Positions 1-8,479 are shown, numbered from the stretch's first letter. The stretch is 32,019 nt of DNA from Syntrophomonadaceae bacterium (GCA_018333865.1 JAGXSE010000017.1:1-32019); one strand, 5' to 3'. Numbers and translations are program-made. Notes: a model not told the origin generated them from the letters alone.

Positions 1-72
1 TGTTAGCGGTATAATAAAATACAGCAAAAACGGTCATTAGAAATACAGCAAAAACGGCCACTAAATACAGCA
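1..72 (+). repeat. IS21 left terminal region with three ATACAGCA transposase-binding repeats
   Basis: Three copies of ATACAGCA (19-26, 43-50, 65-72) are spaced 22-24 bp apart. The first two are followed by AAAACGG. Multiple end repeats of this kind are the known transposase-binding sites of IS21 elements. The matching right-end repeats are in inverse orientation at 2453-2460 and 2477-2484. Confidence 0.8.
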
Positions 73-135
73 CTCAGCTGGAAGAAATGGGTTGTGTTAC
101 CATAGACACAAATCCATTGCAAAGGGGAGTGCGGA

Positions 136-1677
136 ATGGAGAGGTGGCTTATGTACATGCAGATTCACTCAATGAAAAATCAGGGGTTCAGCAAGCGACA
201 GGTTGCCGAAAAGCTCGAAATGGATTTCCGGACGGTATCTAAATATTTATCTATGACGCCGGAGGAATATGAGTTAACCGTCCTCAATCGGGAAAGGCGC
301 AGGAATCTGGGACTCTACGAAGGTGTTGTCATTGATTGGTTGAAGAAACATCCGGATATGTCCGCAGCACAGGTGCTGGATTGGCTAAAGGAGCATTATT
401 ATGTCTGTGTTTCGGAGAGGTCGGCCAGGAGGTTTGTCGAAAGGATAAGAAAGCAGTATTTCATTCCAAAGGCTAAGGGCCAGGAACGACAATATGCGGC
501 TCTGGAAGACCCGCCGATGGGCGCTCAGATGCAGGTTGACCTGGGCGTGGCTAATGTGTTTGACCTTGCATCAAGGAATTACCGGAAGCTTTTCTGCGTG
601 GCATGCGTCCTGTCCCATTCCCGTTACAAATGGGGCAGTTGGTACACCCGGGCGCTGACATCCAGACAGCTGCTGGAGGCACTGAGCGACTGCTTTGAGA
701 ATTTAGGCGGCATGACCAAAGAGCTGGTATTTGACCAAGACCGGCTGGTGGCTGTGGATGAAAACTACGGCGATATCATCTTCACCAGAGAGTTTGAGCA
801 ATTCCGTTTATCCAGCGGTTTTGAAGTACACCTGTGCAGAGGTGGAGATCCGGAAAGCAAAGGAAGAATCGAAGCCGGCGTAAAATACTTTAAAAATAAC
901 TTTGCCAAAAACCGCTATTTTACAGACATCAATGCCTGGAATGCAAGCTTTCAGGAATGGCTTGACCGAACCGGCAACGCCAAAATCCACGGTATAACAA
1001 AAAGAGTACCGGCAGAAGTCTTTGAACAAGAAAGACTTTTTCTCAAACCGGTACCCTTGACGAAAAAAACTGTTGAAACCATTGTAACAAGACTTGTCCA
1101 TAAGAACAATACCGTTTTTTATGAGGGTAACCGGTACTCCTTACCGCTTAAAACGTATCGGCCCGGCAGAAAAGTGGTTCTCGATGTTGACGGAGAGATC
1201 CTGAAAATCAGGGATGACTTTGACGCATTTCTCATCGCCGAGCATAAGCTATCAAAGAGCAAGGGGGAATTAATACAAAACAGCCACCATAAACGGGATA
1301 CTTCAGAGAAGCTGGATCTCATCCAAGAGACCCTTCTGGTTTCTCTGGGCGGTGGTGAAGACGCAGGAATTTTCCTTAGGCAGGTGCGCATATTAAAGCC
1401 CCGGTACGCCCGCGACCAGTTTGACCTTGCCAAAGAGGTCATAAAAAATCATTCCTATGCGGCTGTTGAAAAAGCTCTGAGTTTCTGTGTTTCAAACAGC
1501 CTGTTCAGCGCGGTGGAGTTCCGGAACGCCGCCCAATACTTCGAGGCTAATCTTAAAAACGAACTTGAGGAAGCAAGCAAACATCCCAAAGTTACCGTAT
1601 TAAAAACACCGGTAACGGCCAGGAAAAGGGAACTTGCCGAGTACGAGCGCATTGTGAAGGGGGGTGATTCTAAATGA
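136..1677 (+). CDS. istA: IS21 transposase IstA
   Basis: This 513-residue protein has the length and architecture of IstA. An N-terminal helix-turn-helix (about residues 15-40, FSKRQVAEKLEMDFRTVSKY) is followed by an integrase-type DDE core. Candidate catalytic residues are D135 in QMQVDLG, D200 in LVFDQD and E246 in GRIEAGVKYF. It catalyses DNA cleavage and strand transfer at the element ends together with IstB. The start at 136 is preceded by AAAGGGGAG. The stop overlaps the istB start (ATGA at 1674-1677), so the two are translationally coupled. No frameshift is seen. Confidence 0.95.
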   Translation: MERWLMYMQIHSMKNQGFSKRQVAEKLEMDFRTVSKYLSMTPEEYELTVLNRERRRNLGLYEGVVIDWLKKHPDMSAAQVLDWLKEHYYVCVSERSARRFVERIRKQYFIPKAKGQERQYAALEDPPMGAQMQVDLGVANVFDLASRNYRKLFCVACVLSHSRYKWGSWYTRALTSRQLLEALSDCFENLGGMTKELVFDQDRLVAVDENYGDIIFTREFEQFRLSSGFEVHLCRGGDPESKGRIEAGVKYFKNNFAKNRYFTDINAWNASFQEWLDRTGNAKIHGITKRVPAEVFEQERLFLKPVPLTKKTVETIVTRLVHKNNTVFYEGNRYSLPLKTYRPGRKVVLDVDGEILKIRDDFDAFLIAEHKLSKSKGELIQNSHHKRDTSEKLDLIQETLLVSLGGGEDAGIFLRQVRILKPRYARDQFDLAKEVIKNHSYAAVEKALSFCVSNSLFSAVEFRNAAQYFEANLKNELEEASKHPKVTVLKTPVTARKRELAEYERIVKGGDSK

Positions 1678-2423
1678 CCCTCCTTAAGGAAGTGCAGGAA
1701 CAGTTAGTTACGTTATCCCTTAACCATGCCGCCCGCAACCTGGGAAACATTATTGAAAAAGCGGCTGCAGAAGACTGGGCGACGCTAAAAATTGTACACA
1801 CCCTGCTTTTGGCGGAGAGGGACGCCCGCGCCGACAAAGCCCGGCAAAAAAGGTTGAAACAGGCCTGCTTTCCGTATACCGCCACGATGGAAAAGTTCGA
1901 CTTCGGGTTCCAGGTTAGTGTATCAAAGAAACAAATGTACCAGCTGCTGGAGTTTACTTGGCTGGAAAACGCCTTTAACATCATGTTTTTAGGGCCTCCC
2001 GGTGTAGGAAAAACTTTCCTGGCTGTGTCCTTGGGCATTGCCGCCGTAGATGCGGGTTACAAGGTGATCTTTATCCACATGGACCAACTGATTCACGCCT
2101 TAAAAACCAAGGAAATTTCGCCAAAGAGCAGGAACAAGCTGAAAAAACTATACCAAGCGGACTTAGTAATCATGGATGAGGTGGGGTTCCAACCAGTTAA
2201 CCGTAATGAAGCTAACCTGTTGTTCGGGGTAGTTAACCAACTGTATCAGCAGACATCCATAATCCTGACCTCTAACAAAAGTCTGGTGGAATGGGGTGAG
2301 TTCATGGGAGACCCGGTTATTACAACCGCCATGCTGGACAGGCTGATGCATAAGTGCGAAATATTCGCCTTGGACGGCGATAGCTACCGGCTTAAACACC
2401 GGGAAAGAATCCTGAAGGACTAA
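1674..2423 (+). CDS. istB: IS21 helper ATPase IstB
   Basis: This 249-residue AAA+ ATPase related to DnaC has the usual IstB length. The Walker A motif is GPPGVGKT at residues 107-114 and the Walker B motif lies in LVIMDEVGF. IstB assists target selection and stimulates IstA transposition. The ATG overlaps the istA stop by four bases. About 30 bp downstream the right-hand terminal repeats of the insertion sequence begin. Confidence 0.95.
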   Translation: MTLLKEVQEQLVTLSLNHAARNLGNIIEKAAAEDWATLKIVHTLLLAERDARADKARQKRLKQACFPYTATMEKFDFGFQVSVSKKQMYQLLEFTWLENAFNIMFLGPPGVGKTFLAVSLGIAAVDAGYKVIFIHMDQLIHALKTKEISPKSRNKLKKLYQADLVIMDEVGFQPVNRNEANLLFGVVNQLYQQTSIILTSNKSLVEWGEFMGDPVITTAMLDRLMHKCEIFALDGDSYRLKHRERILKD

Positions 2424-2502
2424 AATAATTTCCAGTAAAATCGGTGGTCAAGTGCTGTATTTTAAATGGCCGAAAATGCTGTATTTTTATTGACCGTTTA
2501 CA

Positions 2503-2667
2503 TTGCCTAATAAGGGACTGAAACCTCTTTTGCCGGGCCTTTATCGTTATGCAGCGCCGGGCGCCGTTCAAAGACGGAGCAATTATTTGGCAAACTAGGA
2601 CAATACGAAACTTAAGCGAACGGTACTTTGTGATAAAATAATTTGCTTATCGTTGCAGTCGAAAAAA
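2503..2667. other. Short intergenic stretch after the insertion sequence
   Basis: Between the right end of the IS21 element and the palindrome at 2668 there is about 165 bp with no ORF I can support. It may be the remains of the sequence into which the element inserted. I see no RNA gene here. Confidence 0.4.
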
Positions 2668-2707
2668 TCAATATATATTTATGCAATTTTGCATAAATAT
2701 ATATTGA
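2668..2707. promoter_or_regulatory. 40-bp palindrome, probable operator for the HTH-dynamin gene
   Basis: Two perfectly complementary 19-nt arms flank a 2-nt centre. The left arm is TCAATATATATTTATGCAA (2668-2686) and the right arm (2689-2707) is its exact reverse complement. The right arm runs into the -35 box of the promoter at 2704-2732. The first gene downstream has an N-terminal XRE-type helix-turn-helix, so autorepression through this site is the simplest reading (inference). Confidence 0.7.
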
Positions 2708-2732
2708 CATATGTTTCCTGTGGAGATATTAT
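2704..2732 (+). promoter_or_regulatory. Sigma-70/SigA promoter of the dynamin-HNH operon
   Basis: A -35 box TTGACA (2704-2709) and a -10 box TATTAT (2727-2732) are separated by exactly 17 bp. Transcription would start near 2739, about 35 bp before the ATG at 2774, which has a GGAGG site at 2762-2766. The -35 box shares four bases with the palindrome at 2668-2707. Confidence 0.75.
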
Positions 2733-2773
2733 GAGTTCATCGTTCGATAATTAATAAATACGGAGGATAGAAA

Positions 2774-4984
2774 ATGTTCGATTTAAAGAGTTTCAGGGAA
2801 CGTACTTTAAAGATGACTCAAGAAGAGTTTGCGGTTCTCATAGGGCAGCGACAGGATTATGTCTCGAGGCTTGAAAAAAATCCGTCGCAAATTCCGCTAG
2901 ATGTCCTTATTACCATAGCAAACAAAACAGGTATGACCCTTGACCAGTTACTAAATTACCAAAAGCCAACTATAAAAACGTTAGCCACTGAGTTCAAATG
3001 GCAATCTGCTGATTTTACTAAAAAAACAATCATTGACTACATCGGGCGATATTCTGATGAGTTTATAGACGTGGCTGACCCTCGATATGAAAAACTCATC
3101 AACGACCTCAAGATCGGCGTGTACAAAGCTATTAAAAAACCCAAAATTGCTTTTGTCGGCCGGTCTGATGTTGGAAAAAGTGCAATGATTAATGCGATAA
3201 TCGGCATCGAAAAAATGCCTACATCATGGACGCCAACAACTTCGATCATCGTGTATCTTAAGCATGTCTCAGAAAAGCCTGAATTTATTTCTGAAGATGT
3301 CTGGATATTTAAGGCATCAAATGATGGGGTTGAATGGGACAACTCTCGCTTAAAGGATGAAACCTATTGTCAAGAATGGAAACTGGCTTCAGGTGGGACT
3401 GAGATTCTGAAGTATTATGGGACACGCCAAGGAGATAATTACATGTCCAATAATGCTGGTTCAGCAGTTGTGTTCGTCGATAGTGATGTCCTTAAAAATT
3501 GTGATTTTATTGATCTTCCTGGCTTCGGAACTGGTGACCGAGAAGAAGACGATGCTATGACACTCTATGCATCGCAGCGGGCTGATGTGATAGTATATCT
3601 TTCAATTGCAAACGGCTTTATGCGTGATGAGGATATACAATATTTACACCACTCAATTGAAAATCTGAATATCATAGAAACAAAAGAGGACAAGCCTATA
3701 CCTCCTCTGTCAAATCTTTTCATTGTCGCGTCACAGGCTCATACTGTTGACCAAGGGAATGAAATCTCATTAAAGAATATCCTTGATAAAGGGTGTGTGA
3801 GATTTGAAAAAACAATTACCGAGAATTTTTGGACAGACCGCCAGTCAGTTACAGGTTATTTCTATACGCACGATATTTTCCGCAGCAGGTTTTTCACCTA
3901 TTCAACGGATATTGAGCAGACACGTATCGCATTCGAGTCTGAAATGAAAAAGGTTATCGAACTCCTACCAGGCCAGATTGAGCACAAGGCAAAAGAGTTT
4001 GTAAAGGACTATGCTGCATCGGCTGGTGTTACTCTCGATAACTATATTGAAGAATTTGACAAGATGCTCAATGAGAAAGAGAAATATGAAATTCTTCTTA
4101 ATGAGATTAACAAGAGTGAACCAGTTAGGAAGAACAGTAGCCAAAATGATAGGATTAACGTAAGCAAGGATATAGAAGAGTTTCGTAAAGCTTCAATATC
4201 TGAGTTCGCAGAAAAATATGGTTCAATCATCTCTGTTGATTCTATAGTAAGCATCATCAAGACTAAAGGTTTCAAAAAAAGTAAAGAAGACGTCCAATTG
4301 CTCTCGAATTATGTTAACTCTTTAGTAGAAGATGCCTTACAGAATGTCCTTAAAAAGAAATCTGAAGATTTGAGCGACGTTATTGACAGATATATAAGTG
4401 GGTTTCAGCAAAGTACACTTGGAGAAAAAGCTGATAAGATCGGGATTAGCAAAGTTTCATTTAATGCAACACGTGCCTTTGCTTCAGGCCTTGCTGGGTT
4501 AGCTACAATAGGTGGGCTCGCCTTTTGGGCATCAACACTCGGCAACCTTGGTGCGTATATTTTACTGACAAAAGGTGTTAGCCTTTTAGCTGCACTTGGA
4601 ATTTCTGTCGGTGGTACAGCATCAGCGACCTCGGCGATTGCTGCAATCGGAGGGCCAATTGTAATTGGAATAGCGCTTGCTGTAATAGCTGCACTCGCGG
4701 TTTTCGCAATTTTCTCTGGGGGATGGGAAAAAAGTCTTGCGAAAAAGCTTGTAAAAGCTTACGACGACCAAGATGCCCTAATGAAATATAAGAAAGCCAT
4801 AAATTCGTTCTGGGAGGAAACGCAGAAGGCCTTCAATGCCTCATCGGAGAATATGGAAAAGGAATGGGATCAATACGTCGAAAATCTGCGTGGTATGATC
4901 GAAAACTATGATATTAACGATATCATGAGGCGCATAAACGTTGCGAAGGAAATTAAAAGTTTTTTTACAAATATCCCGCTGTAA
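2774..4984 (+). CDS. Dynamin-like GTPase with N-terminal XRE helix-turn-helix and C-terminal membrane segments
   Basis: This 736-residue protein has an XRE/Cro-type helix-turn-helix at about residues 5-62 (MTQEEFAVLIGQRQDYVSRL). A dynamin-family GTPase domain follows, with G1 GRSDVGKS at 129-136, a G2 threonine near 155-156 and G3 DLPG at 247-250. No NKxD/TKxD G4 motif is evident; the expected strand reads LFIVASQAH near 315-323. A long helical middle region leads to Gly/Ala-rich hydrophobic segments (about 565-660) and a basic helical tail. Bacterial dynamin-like proteins such as LeoA and DynA bind membranes through such regions. A DNA-binding head on a dynamin is unusual and implies that the protein senses or represses its own operon. 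It is the first of five co-oriented genes. The GTPase call is firm; the biological role is inferred. Confidence 0.82.
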   Translation: MFDLKSFRERTLKMTQEEFAVLIGQRQDYVSRLEKNPSQIPLDVLITIANKTGMTLDQLLNYQKPTIKTLATEFKWQSADFTKKTIIDYIGRYSDEFIDVADPRYEKLINDLKIGVYKAIKKPKIAFVGRSDVGKSAMINAIIGIEKMPTSWTPTTSIIVYLKHVSEKPEFISEDVWIFKASNDGVEWDNSRLKDETYCQEWKLASGGTEILKYYGTRQGDNYMSNNAGSAVVFVDSDVLKNCDFIDLPGFGTGDREEDDAMTLYASQRADVIVYLSIANGFMRDEDIQYLHHSIENLNIIETKEDKPIPPLSNLFIVASQAHTVDQGNEISLKNILDKGCVRFEKTITENFWTDRQSVTGYFYTHDIFRSRFFTYSTDIEQTRIAFESEMKKVIELLPGQIEHKAKEFVKDYAASAGVTLDNYIEEFDKMLNEKEKYEILLNEINKSEPVRKNSSQNDRINVSKDIEEFRKASISEFAEKYGSIISVDSIVSIIKTKGFKKSKEDVQLLSNYVNSLVEDALQNVLKKKSEDLSDVIDRYISGFQQSTLGEKADKIGISKVSFNATRAFASGLAGLATIGGLAFWASTLGNLGAYILLTKGVSLLAALGISVGGTASATSAIAAIGGPIVIGIALAVIAALAVFAIFSGGWEKSLAKKLVKAYDDQDALMKYKKAINSFWEETQKAFNASSENMEKEWDQYVENLRGMIENYDINDIMRRINVAKEIKSFFTNIPL

Positions 4985-5050
4985 AGCGCTGGTTTTTCAC
5001 CATTTTTCAGTGGGATTATGTATCTTGCTTAATAATTGAGGAGGAAAAAG

Positions 5051-5872
5051 ATGATTACAGAATTACTTAATGCAAACCGTATAATGGATGCTCATCTTGT
5101 TGCCAAAAATGAATATATTCGTAACGATAAGGATGAGAAAGCGTTTGACACATATTTTGGGCTTTGTTTAAAAGTTGCGGAATACCCTATTGAACTAGAA
5201 AAACGAAAATTCTTCGTCAGTGAAGCTGATGAAGCGTTTTCATACTACAGTGAACGTGTAGTAATGGACGAAGATATGCTCAACAAAATACTTGCATACA
5301 AAGAAAGGCTTATTCAAATTTCAAGCCAAATTGTATCATTTGAAAATGATCAGATGTCGGCATATGTCTCAAAGGCAAAAGAAAGCAATGATCAAATTCT
5401 CACTGCGCTTGCCTCGACCAAAATGAAATTACATGCTGCAAGAAATCAGGCCGAGTTCGATAAACTCTTACTCGATTTAGCGAATCACGAAAAAGCCCTA
5501 CAAAAAGATTTCTTCACAAAAGAACAGCAGGCTCTTTATGATACTATGACCAAAGAGTTTTCTTCTCTGATTAGCTCGAAAATGGAGCATTTGGCTTACA
5601 GTGCCAATCTCGAATATAACCGAAAAGCTGTAGATGATTTCAAGAAGGCTTTTACGCTATTCAAATCAGATGAAGGAAAGTATACCGGTAGCGACACCAA
5701 CCTGTTTAACTTAGCATCTAAACATCTGTTTGCTTACGATGCGGGGAAACTTTTCAATGAAACTTTGATTTACTATAGCCATGTTTACTCTTACATTTTC
5801 AGCAAGCTGAGCGATGACGGAAAATATACGCTTACCAAATATTCGATCGATGCTGAGAAAATTCTTCAATAG
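5051..5872 (+). CDS. Helical protein of unknown function, second gene of the dynamin-HNH operon
   Basis: I do not recognise this 273-residue protein. It is almost entirely charged, predicted-helical sequence without membrane segments, cysteine clusters or nucleotide-binding motifs. Stretches around residues 80-175 look capable of coiled coils, so a scaffold or partner for the dynamin-like GTPase is plausible (inference). I chose the ATG at 5051, six bases after GAGGAGG at 5038-5044, rather than the TTG at 5036 that overlaps this ribosome site. It lies 66 bp after the GTPase gene and 15 bp before the HNH gene, so it is operonic. Confidence 0.75.
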   Translation: MITELLNANRIMDAHLVAKNEYIRNDKDEKAFDTYFGLCLKVAEYPIELEKRKFFVSEADEAFSYYSERVVMDEDMLNKILAYKERLIQISSQIVSFENDQMSAYVSKAKESNDQILTALASTKMKLHAARNQAEFDKLLLDLANHEKALQKDFFTKEQQALYDTMTKEFSSLISSKMEHLAYSANLEYNRKAVDDFKKAFTLFKSDEGKYTGSDTNLFNLASKHLFAYDAGKLFNETLIYYSHVYSYIFSKLSDDGKYTLTKYSIDAEKILQ

Positions 5873-5887
5873 AAAGCTGGTGAAAAA

Positions 5888-7084
5888 ATGCATTCACAGA
5901 TTTTAAGTAGGTCGTATATTTCTCCGACCATTAAGCAGAAAGAGTCTATTCGCTGGGCAGATGTAAACGGAACCGCTTTGGGTGTAAGTCTATTCTCTTC
6001 TAACGTTTTCAACACGATTGGCGTAACCGGAAATTACAACACCCAGTTCAATGACATTTTTCAAAAGTTATCTGTACTGAGAGATGCCGCACAACAGAAG
6101 TTGAATATTGCCCTAGCTGCTGACCCAACCTCGTCTTCATTGCGAGATAAGGGAGTAGATTTGGCCTGGAAATATGAGAAGGGAGAAACTGAAATGGGGG
6201 GAGGCGGCACACGAAACTGGACTCCGGCTCAGAAGCAAGAGATCTTGAATAATGAGTCGGTGCGTAGTTTCGAGGGACATCATATTAATAGTGTAGCCTC
6301 ACATCCATATCAGCAAGTTAATCCCGATAATATTAAATTCCTTGAAGAACACAGGGACGGTAATGGCAGTCGTGAACACTTTGACGCCCACGGTAGAAAC
6401 TGGCGACAAGCTACAGAGGGTGATTTGTTTGATAGAAATAAGCGACTAACAGACACTAATAGCAGCAGAGTCTTTAAAAACGAACTTGAAGGAATTGGAG
6501 CTGCCGCTGCTATTGGCATCGGCATTGGGTTTACAATAGGCTTTGTCGTAACATTGGCGCAGTCTGGTGTTTCACCAGAAAATATTCGTTATGCATCAAT
6601 TGCAGGTGCAAAGGCTGGTCTCCAGGGTGCTACCCTTGGCGTCGTTAACCATATATTAGCCCGAAGCATTGGAGAACTTGCATCTAAAGCTTTACAGGGG
6701 GTTCTTCAAAATATCGGAGTAAGTGTAACTGATAATGTAGCAAAAATGTGTAATATGGGCATCGTCGGCTTTATGGCTATTACTGTATTTTCTGTATATC
6801 AGTTTGCTAAATTGAAAGGAATGGGGTATGGAACAAAAGAATGTTTGATACGCATAGGTAAGCAAGCTGCCTTTTCGACTGCAGTCCTAATAATTTCAAT
6901 AATAGCACAAGGCATATGGGGAGGCCCGGCAGGAATTATAGTGTCCATGAGCATTGGCCTCATCGTTTTGACATATAAAGTGTCTACCTCAATCCACGAA
7001 AAAAAACTTATGGGGGGCATAAGAATTTATACAATCAATAAATCTTTACCTTCCTTCGGCGGAGGTGTAGGTCTTGTTTACTAA
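5888..7084 (+). CDS. HNH-type nuclease-like protein with membrane-spanning C-terminal half
   Basis: This 398-residue protein has a polar N-terminal region (1-110) and then an HNH/ENDO VII-like signature. The signature is FEGHHINSVASHP (residues 128-140), PDNIKFL (146-152) and further histidines at 155, 164 and 168 in HFDAHGRNW. This His/Asn spacing resembles nuclease domains of polymorphic toxins. From about residue 203 the sequence becomes Gly/Ala-rich and hydrophobic, with roughly four possible membrane segments (about 205-225, 235-260, 290-305, 325-365). The nuclease domain is therefore internal, not C-terminal as in typical exported toxins. The gene ends 11 bp inside the next gene. A membrane-associated DNA-cleaving effector is my best guess; catalysis is not proven. 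Confidence 0.65.
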   Translation: MHSQILSRSYISPTIKQKESIRWADVNGTALGVSLFSSNVFNTIGVTGNYNTQFNDIFQKLSVLRDAAQQKLNIALAADPTSSSLRDKGVDLAWKYEKGETEMGGGGTRNWTPAQKQEILNNESVRSFEGHHINSVASHPYQQVNPDNIKFLEEHRDGNGSREHFDAHGRNWRQATEGDLFDRNKRLTDTNSSRVFKNELEGIGAAAAIGIGIGFTIGFVVTLAQSGVSPENIRYASIAGAKAGLQGATLGVVNHILARSIGELASKALQGVLQNIGVSVTDNVAKMCNMGIVGFMAITVFSVYQFAKLKGMGYGTKECLIRIGKQAAFSTAVLIISIIAQGIWGGPAGIIVSMSIGLIVLTYKVSTSIHEKKLMGGIRIYTINKSLPSFGGGVGLVY

Positions 7085-7448
7085 TTTCGTTACTGCTGTG
7101 CAAAATCAGGATAAGCGCAATATATTTAAGACTTTTTCGGGTGATGTTTCTTCAGTGCCAAAAGATTTACAAGAGTTTTATAAAAACAGTAATCCTATAG
7201 ATGTTGAAGTAAGAATGGACAACAATTCTCAAATCCGATTTTACAGCGTAGATTGCTTATCAGCTATTAAAGAAGAATATAAATTGCCAGGATCCGTATT
7301 CTTCTTTGCAACCATGAATGGAGACCCAATTTACCATCAGGAAGGGAAAATATATGCTGAAGCACACGGTGGCGTTTCAAAACCAGAGTTATTAGCCAAT
7401 AGCTTCACGGAATATATTCAATTCGTGCTGAACCATTTGTGCAGATGA
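7074..7448 (+). CDS. Small SUKH/SMI1-KNR4-like protein, possible immunity partner
   Basis: This 124-residue soluble protein starts at TTG 7074, eight bases after GGAGG (7061-7065), and overlaps the HNH gene by 11 bp. The order LQEFYKNSN, then a beta-rich stretch, LPGSVFFFATMNGDPIY and SFTEYIQFVL resembles the SUKH (SMI1/KNR4) superfamily, whose members commonly act as immunity proteins to nuclease toxins. The resemblance is by eye and moderate. The overlap with a nuclease-like gene strengthens a toxin-immunity reading. The alternative is a structural partner of unknown fold. Confidence 0.5.
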   Translation: MFTNFVTAVQNQDKRNIFKTFSGDVSSVPKDLQEFYKNSNPIDVEVRMDNNSQIRFYSVDCLSAIKEEYKLPGSVFFFATMNGDPIYHQEGKIYAEAHGGVSKPELLANSFTEYIQFVLNHLCR

Positions 7449-7482
7449 AAAGGTTTGAAAAATACAAGAGAGTTGGTGAATT

Positions 7483-8466
7483 ATGTATTGGGAACATGTA
7501 GATGCCTGCGCGACGGTTTGCGCGGAATGCGGCATATTAGCGGTGTCTTATTTGGATGACGGTGGCGTGGCATTAGCCAAATTATTTAGAATGAGTCATA
7601 TGAAGAGTAACCCTTTAATAGTTGATGCGTATACCTCTGAGGCAGAAAATCAAATTGAAATGAATAAAGAATTTTATGGTGATAAGTTTAACGAAAACAG
7701 CATGCTCTGGTTCCGCGAGATGGTGTGTGATGATTGCCTGAAAAAACATCTTATTGAAAAAGCTGGGACTTGTATTATTAGATTCGACACAGCCAATGAA
7801 GAATACATATACGGAGATATACTTATTGCAAACTGTGGAAACCCACTTGTGGATTTTGTTGATTTTATCGGCGCCTGTCGGGAACAACTCCAATGGATGA
7901 TGATAGATTGTGCCAATGCCTTTATTGAGCAATTAAATCAAGAGTTTATAAAAGAAATATCCGGTGAAGCCTATGAAATGCTTATTTCAGCCGATCACCA
8001 TGGGATTAAGAAAGAAAAGTTCCGGTTATTCGAGACATATTCCCATCAGGCCATGTCGAGTATACTGAAGTATTTATACACGATGCTGGAATGCAGCGAT
8101 GAATATAAGCAACTTGCATCTCAGCGAAAAATCAACTATCAGAAAATCAAGAATATAATTGATAAGTACCCTAATAATTTGAGCGGGTATTTTGCGGAAG
8201 AGGACTTAGTAAACATAAAAATCGGATGTATGGTCCATAATGAAGTGCTAAACCTTGGCATGCACTGCGCCGATGAAATAGATAATCCCTCTAATGTGAG
8301 GTTTTACAGCGGCTTATATGAAACAAATATGCGCAATATAAAAGAGATCATTCACAGTCAGCCAGAGCTTTGTTTTGAATGGGATGAGGACTCAATAGAG
8401 ATATTTCGGAAAAGGCTTGTACGGAAATTACGATGTATGAATCTGCTGCCTCTCCGTAAAGGTTAA
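7483..8466 (+). CDS. Cys-rich protein of unknown function, last gene of the dynamin-HNH operon
   Basis: I do not recognise this 327-residue protein. The N-terminal quarter holds cysteines in CATVCAEC (C9, C13, C16) and VCDDC, an arrangement compatible with a zinc ribbon. The rest is mixed helical sequence without membrane segments. It begins with ATG 34 bp after the SUKH-like gene and is followed directly by a terminator, which makes it the end of the operon. A zinc-binding adaptor or nucleic-acid-binding role is possible but not shown. Confidence 0.65.
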   Translation: MYWEHVDACATVCAECGILAVSYLDDGGVALAKLFRMSHMKSNPLIVDAYTSEAENQIEMNKEFYGDKFNENSMLWFREMVCDDCLKKHLIEKAGTCIIRFDTANEEYIYGDILIANCGNPLVDFVDFIGACREQLQWMMIDCANAFIEQLNQEFIKEISGEAYEMLISADHHGIKKEKFRLFETYSHQAMSSILKYLYTMLECSDEYKQLASQRKINYQKIKNIIDKYPNNLSGYFAEEDLVNIKIGCMVHNEVLNLGMHCADEIDNPSNVRFYSGLYETNMRNIKEIIHSQPELCFEWDEDSIEIFRKRLVRKLRCMNLLPLRKG

Positions 8467-8479
8467 GCACTGAATAAAT

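Larger units (their letters stand above)
1..2502 (+). mobile_element. IS21-family insertion sequence, complete
   Basis: The element carries istA and istB and is bounded by related inverted ends. The left end begins TGTTAGCGGT at base 1. The right end, read on the minus strand from 2502, begins TGTAAACGGT; both continue into an A/T stretch and ATACAGCA. IS21 elements characteristically carry repeated terminal sites for the transposase. Here ATACAGCA occurs at 19-26, 43-50 and 65-72, and its complement TGCTGTAT at 2453-2460 and 2477-2484. The left flank is outside the window, so the target duplication cannot be checked. Both ORFs are intact, so the copy may be active. Confidence 0.93.
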
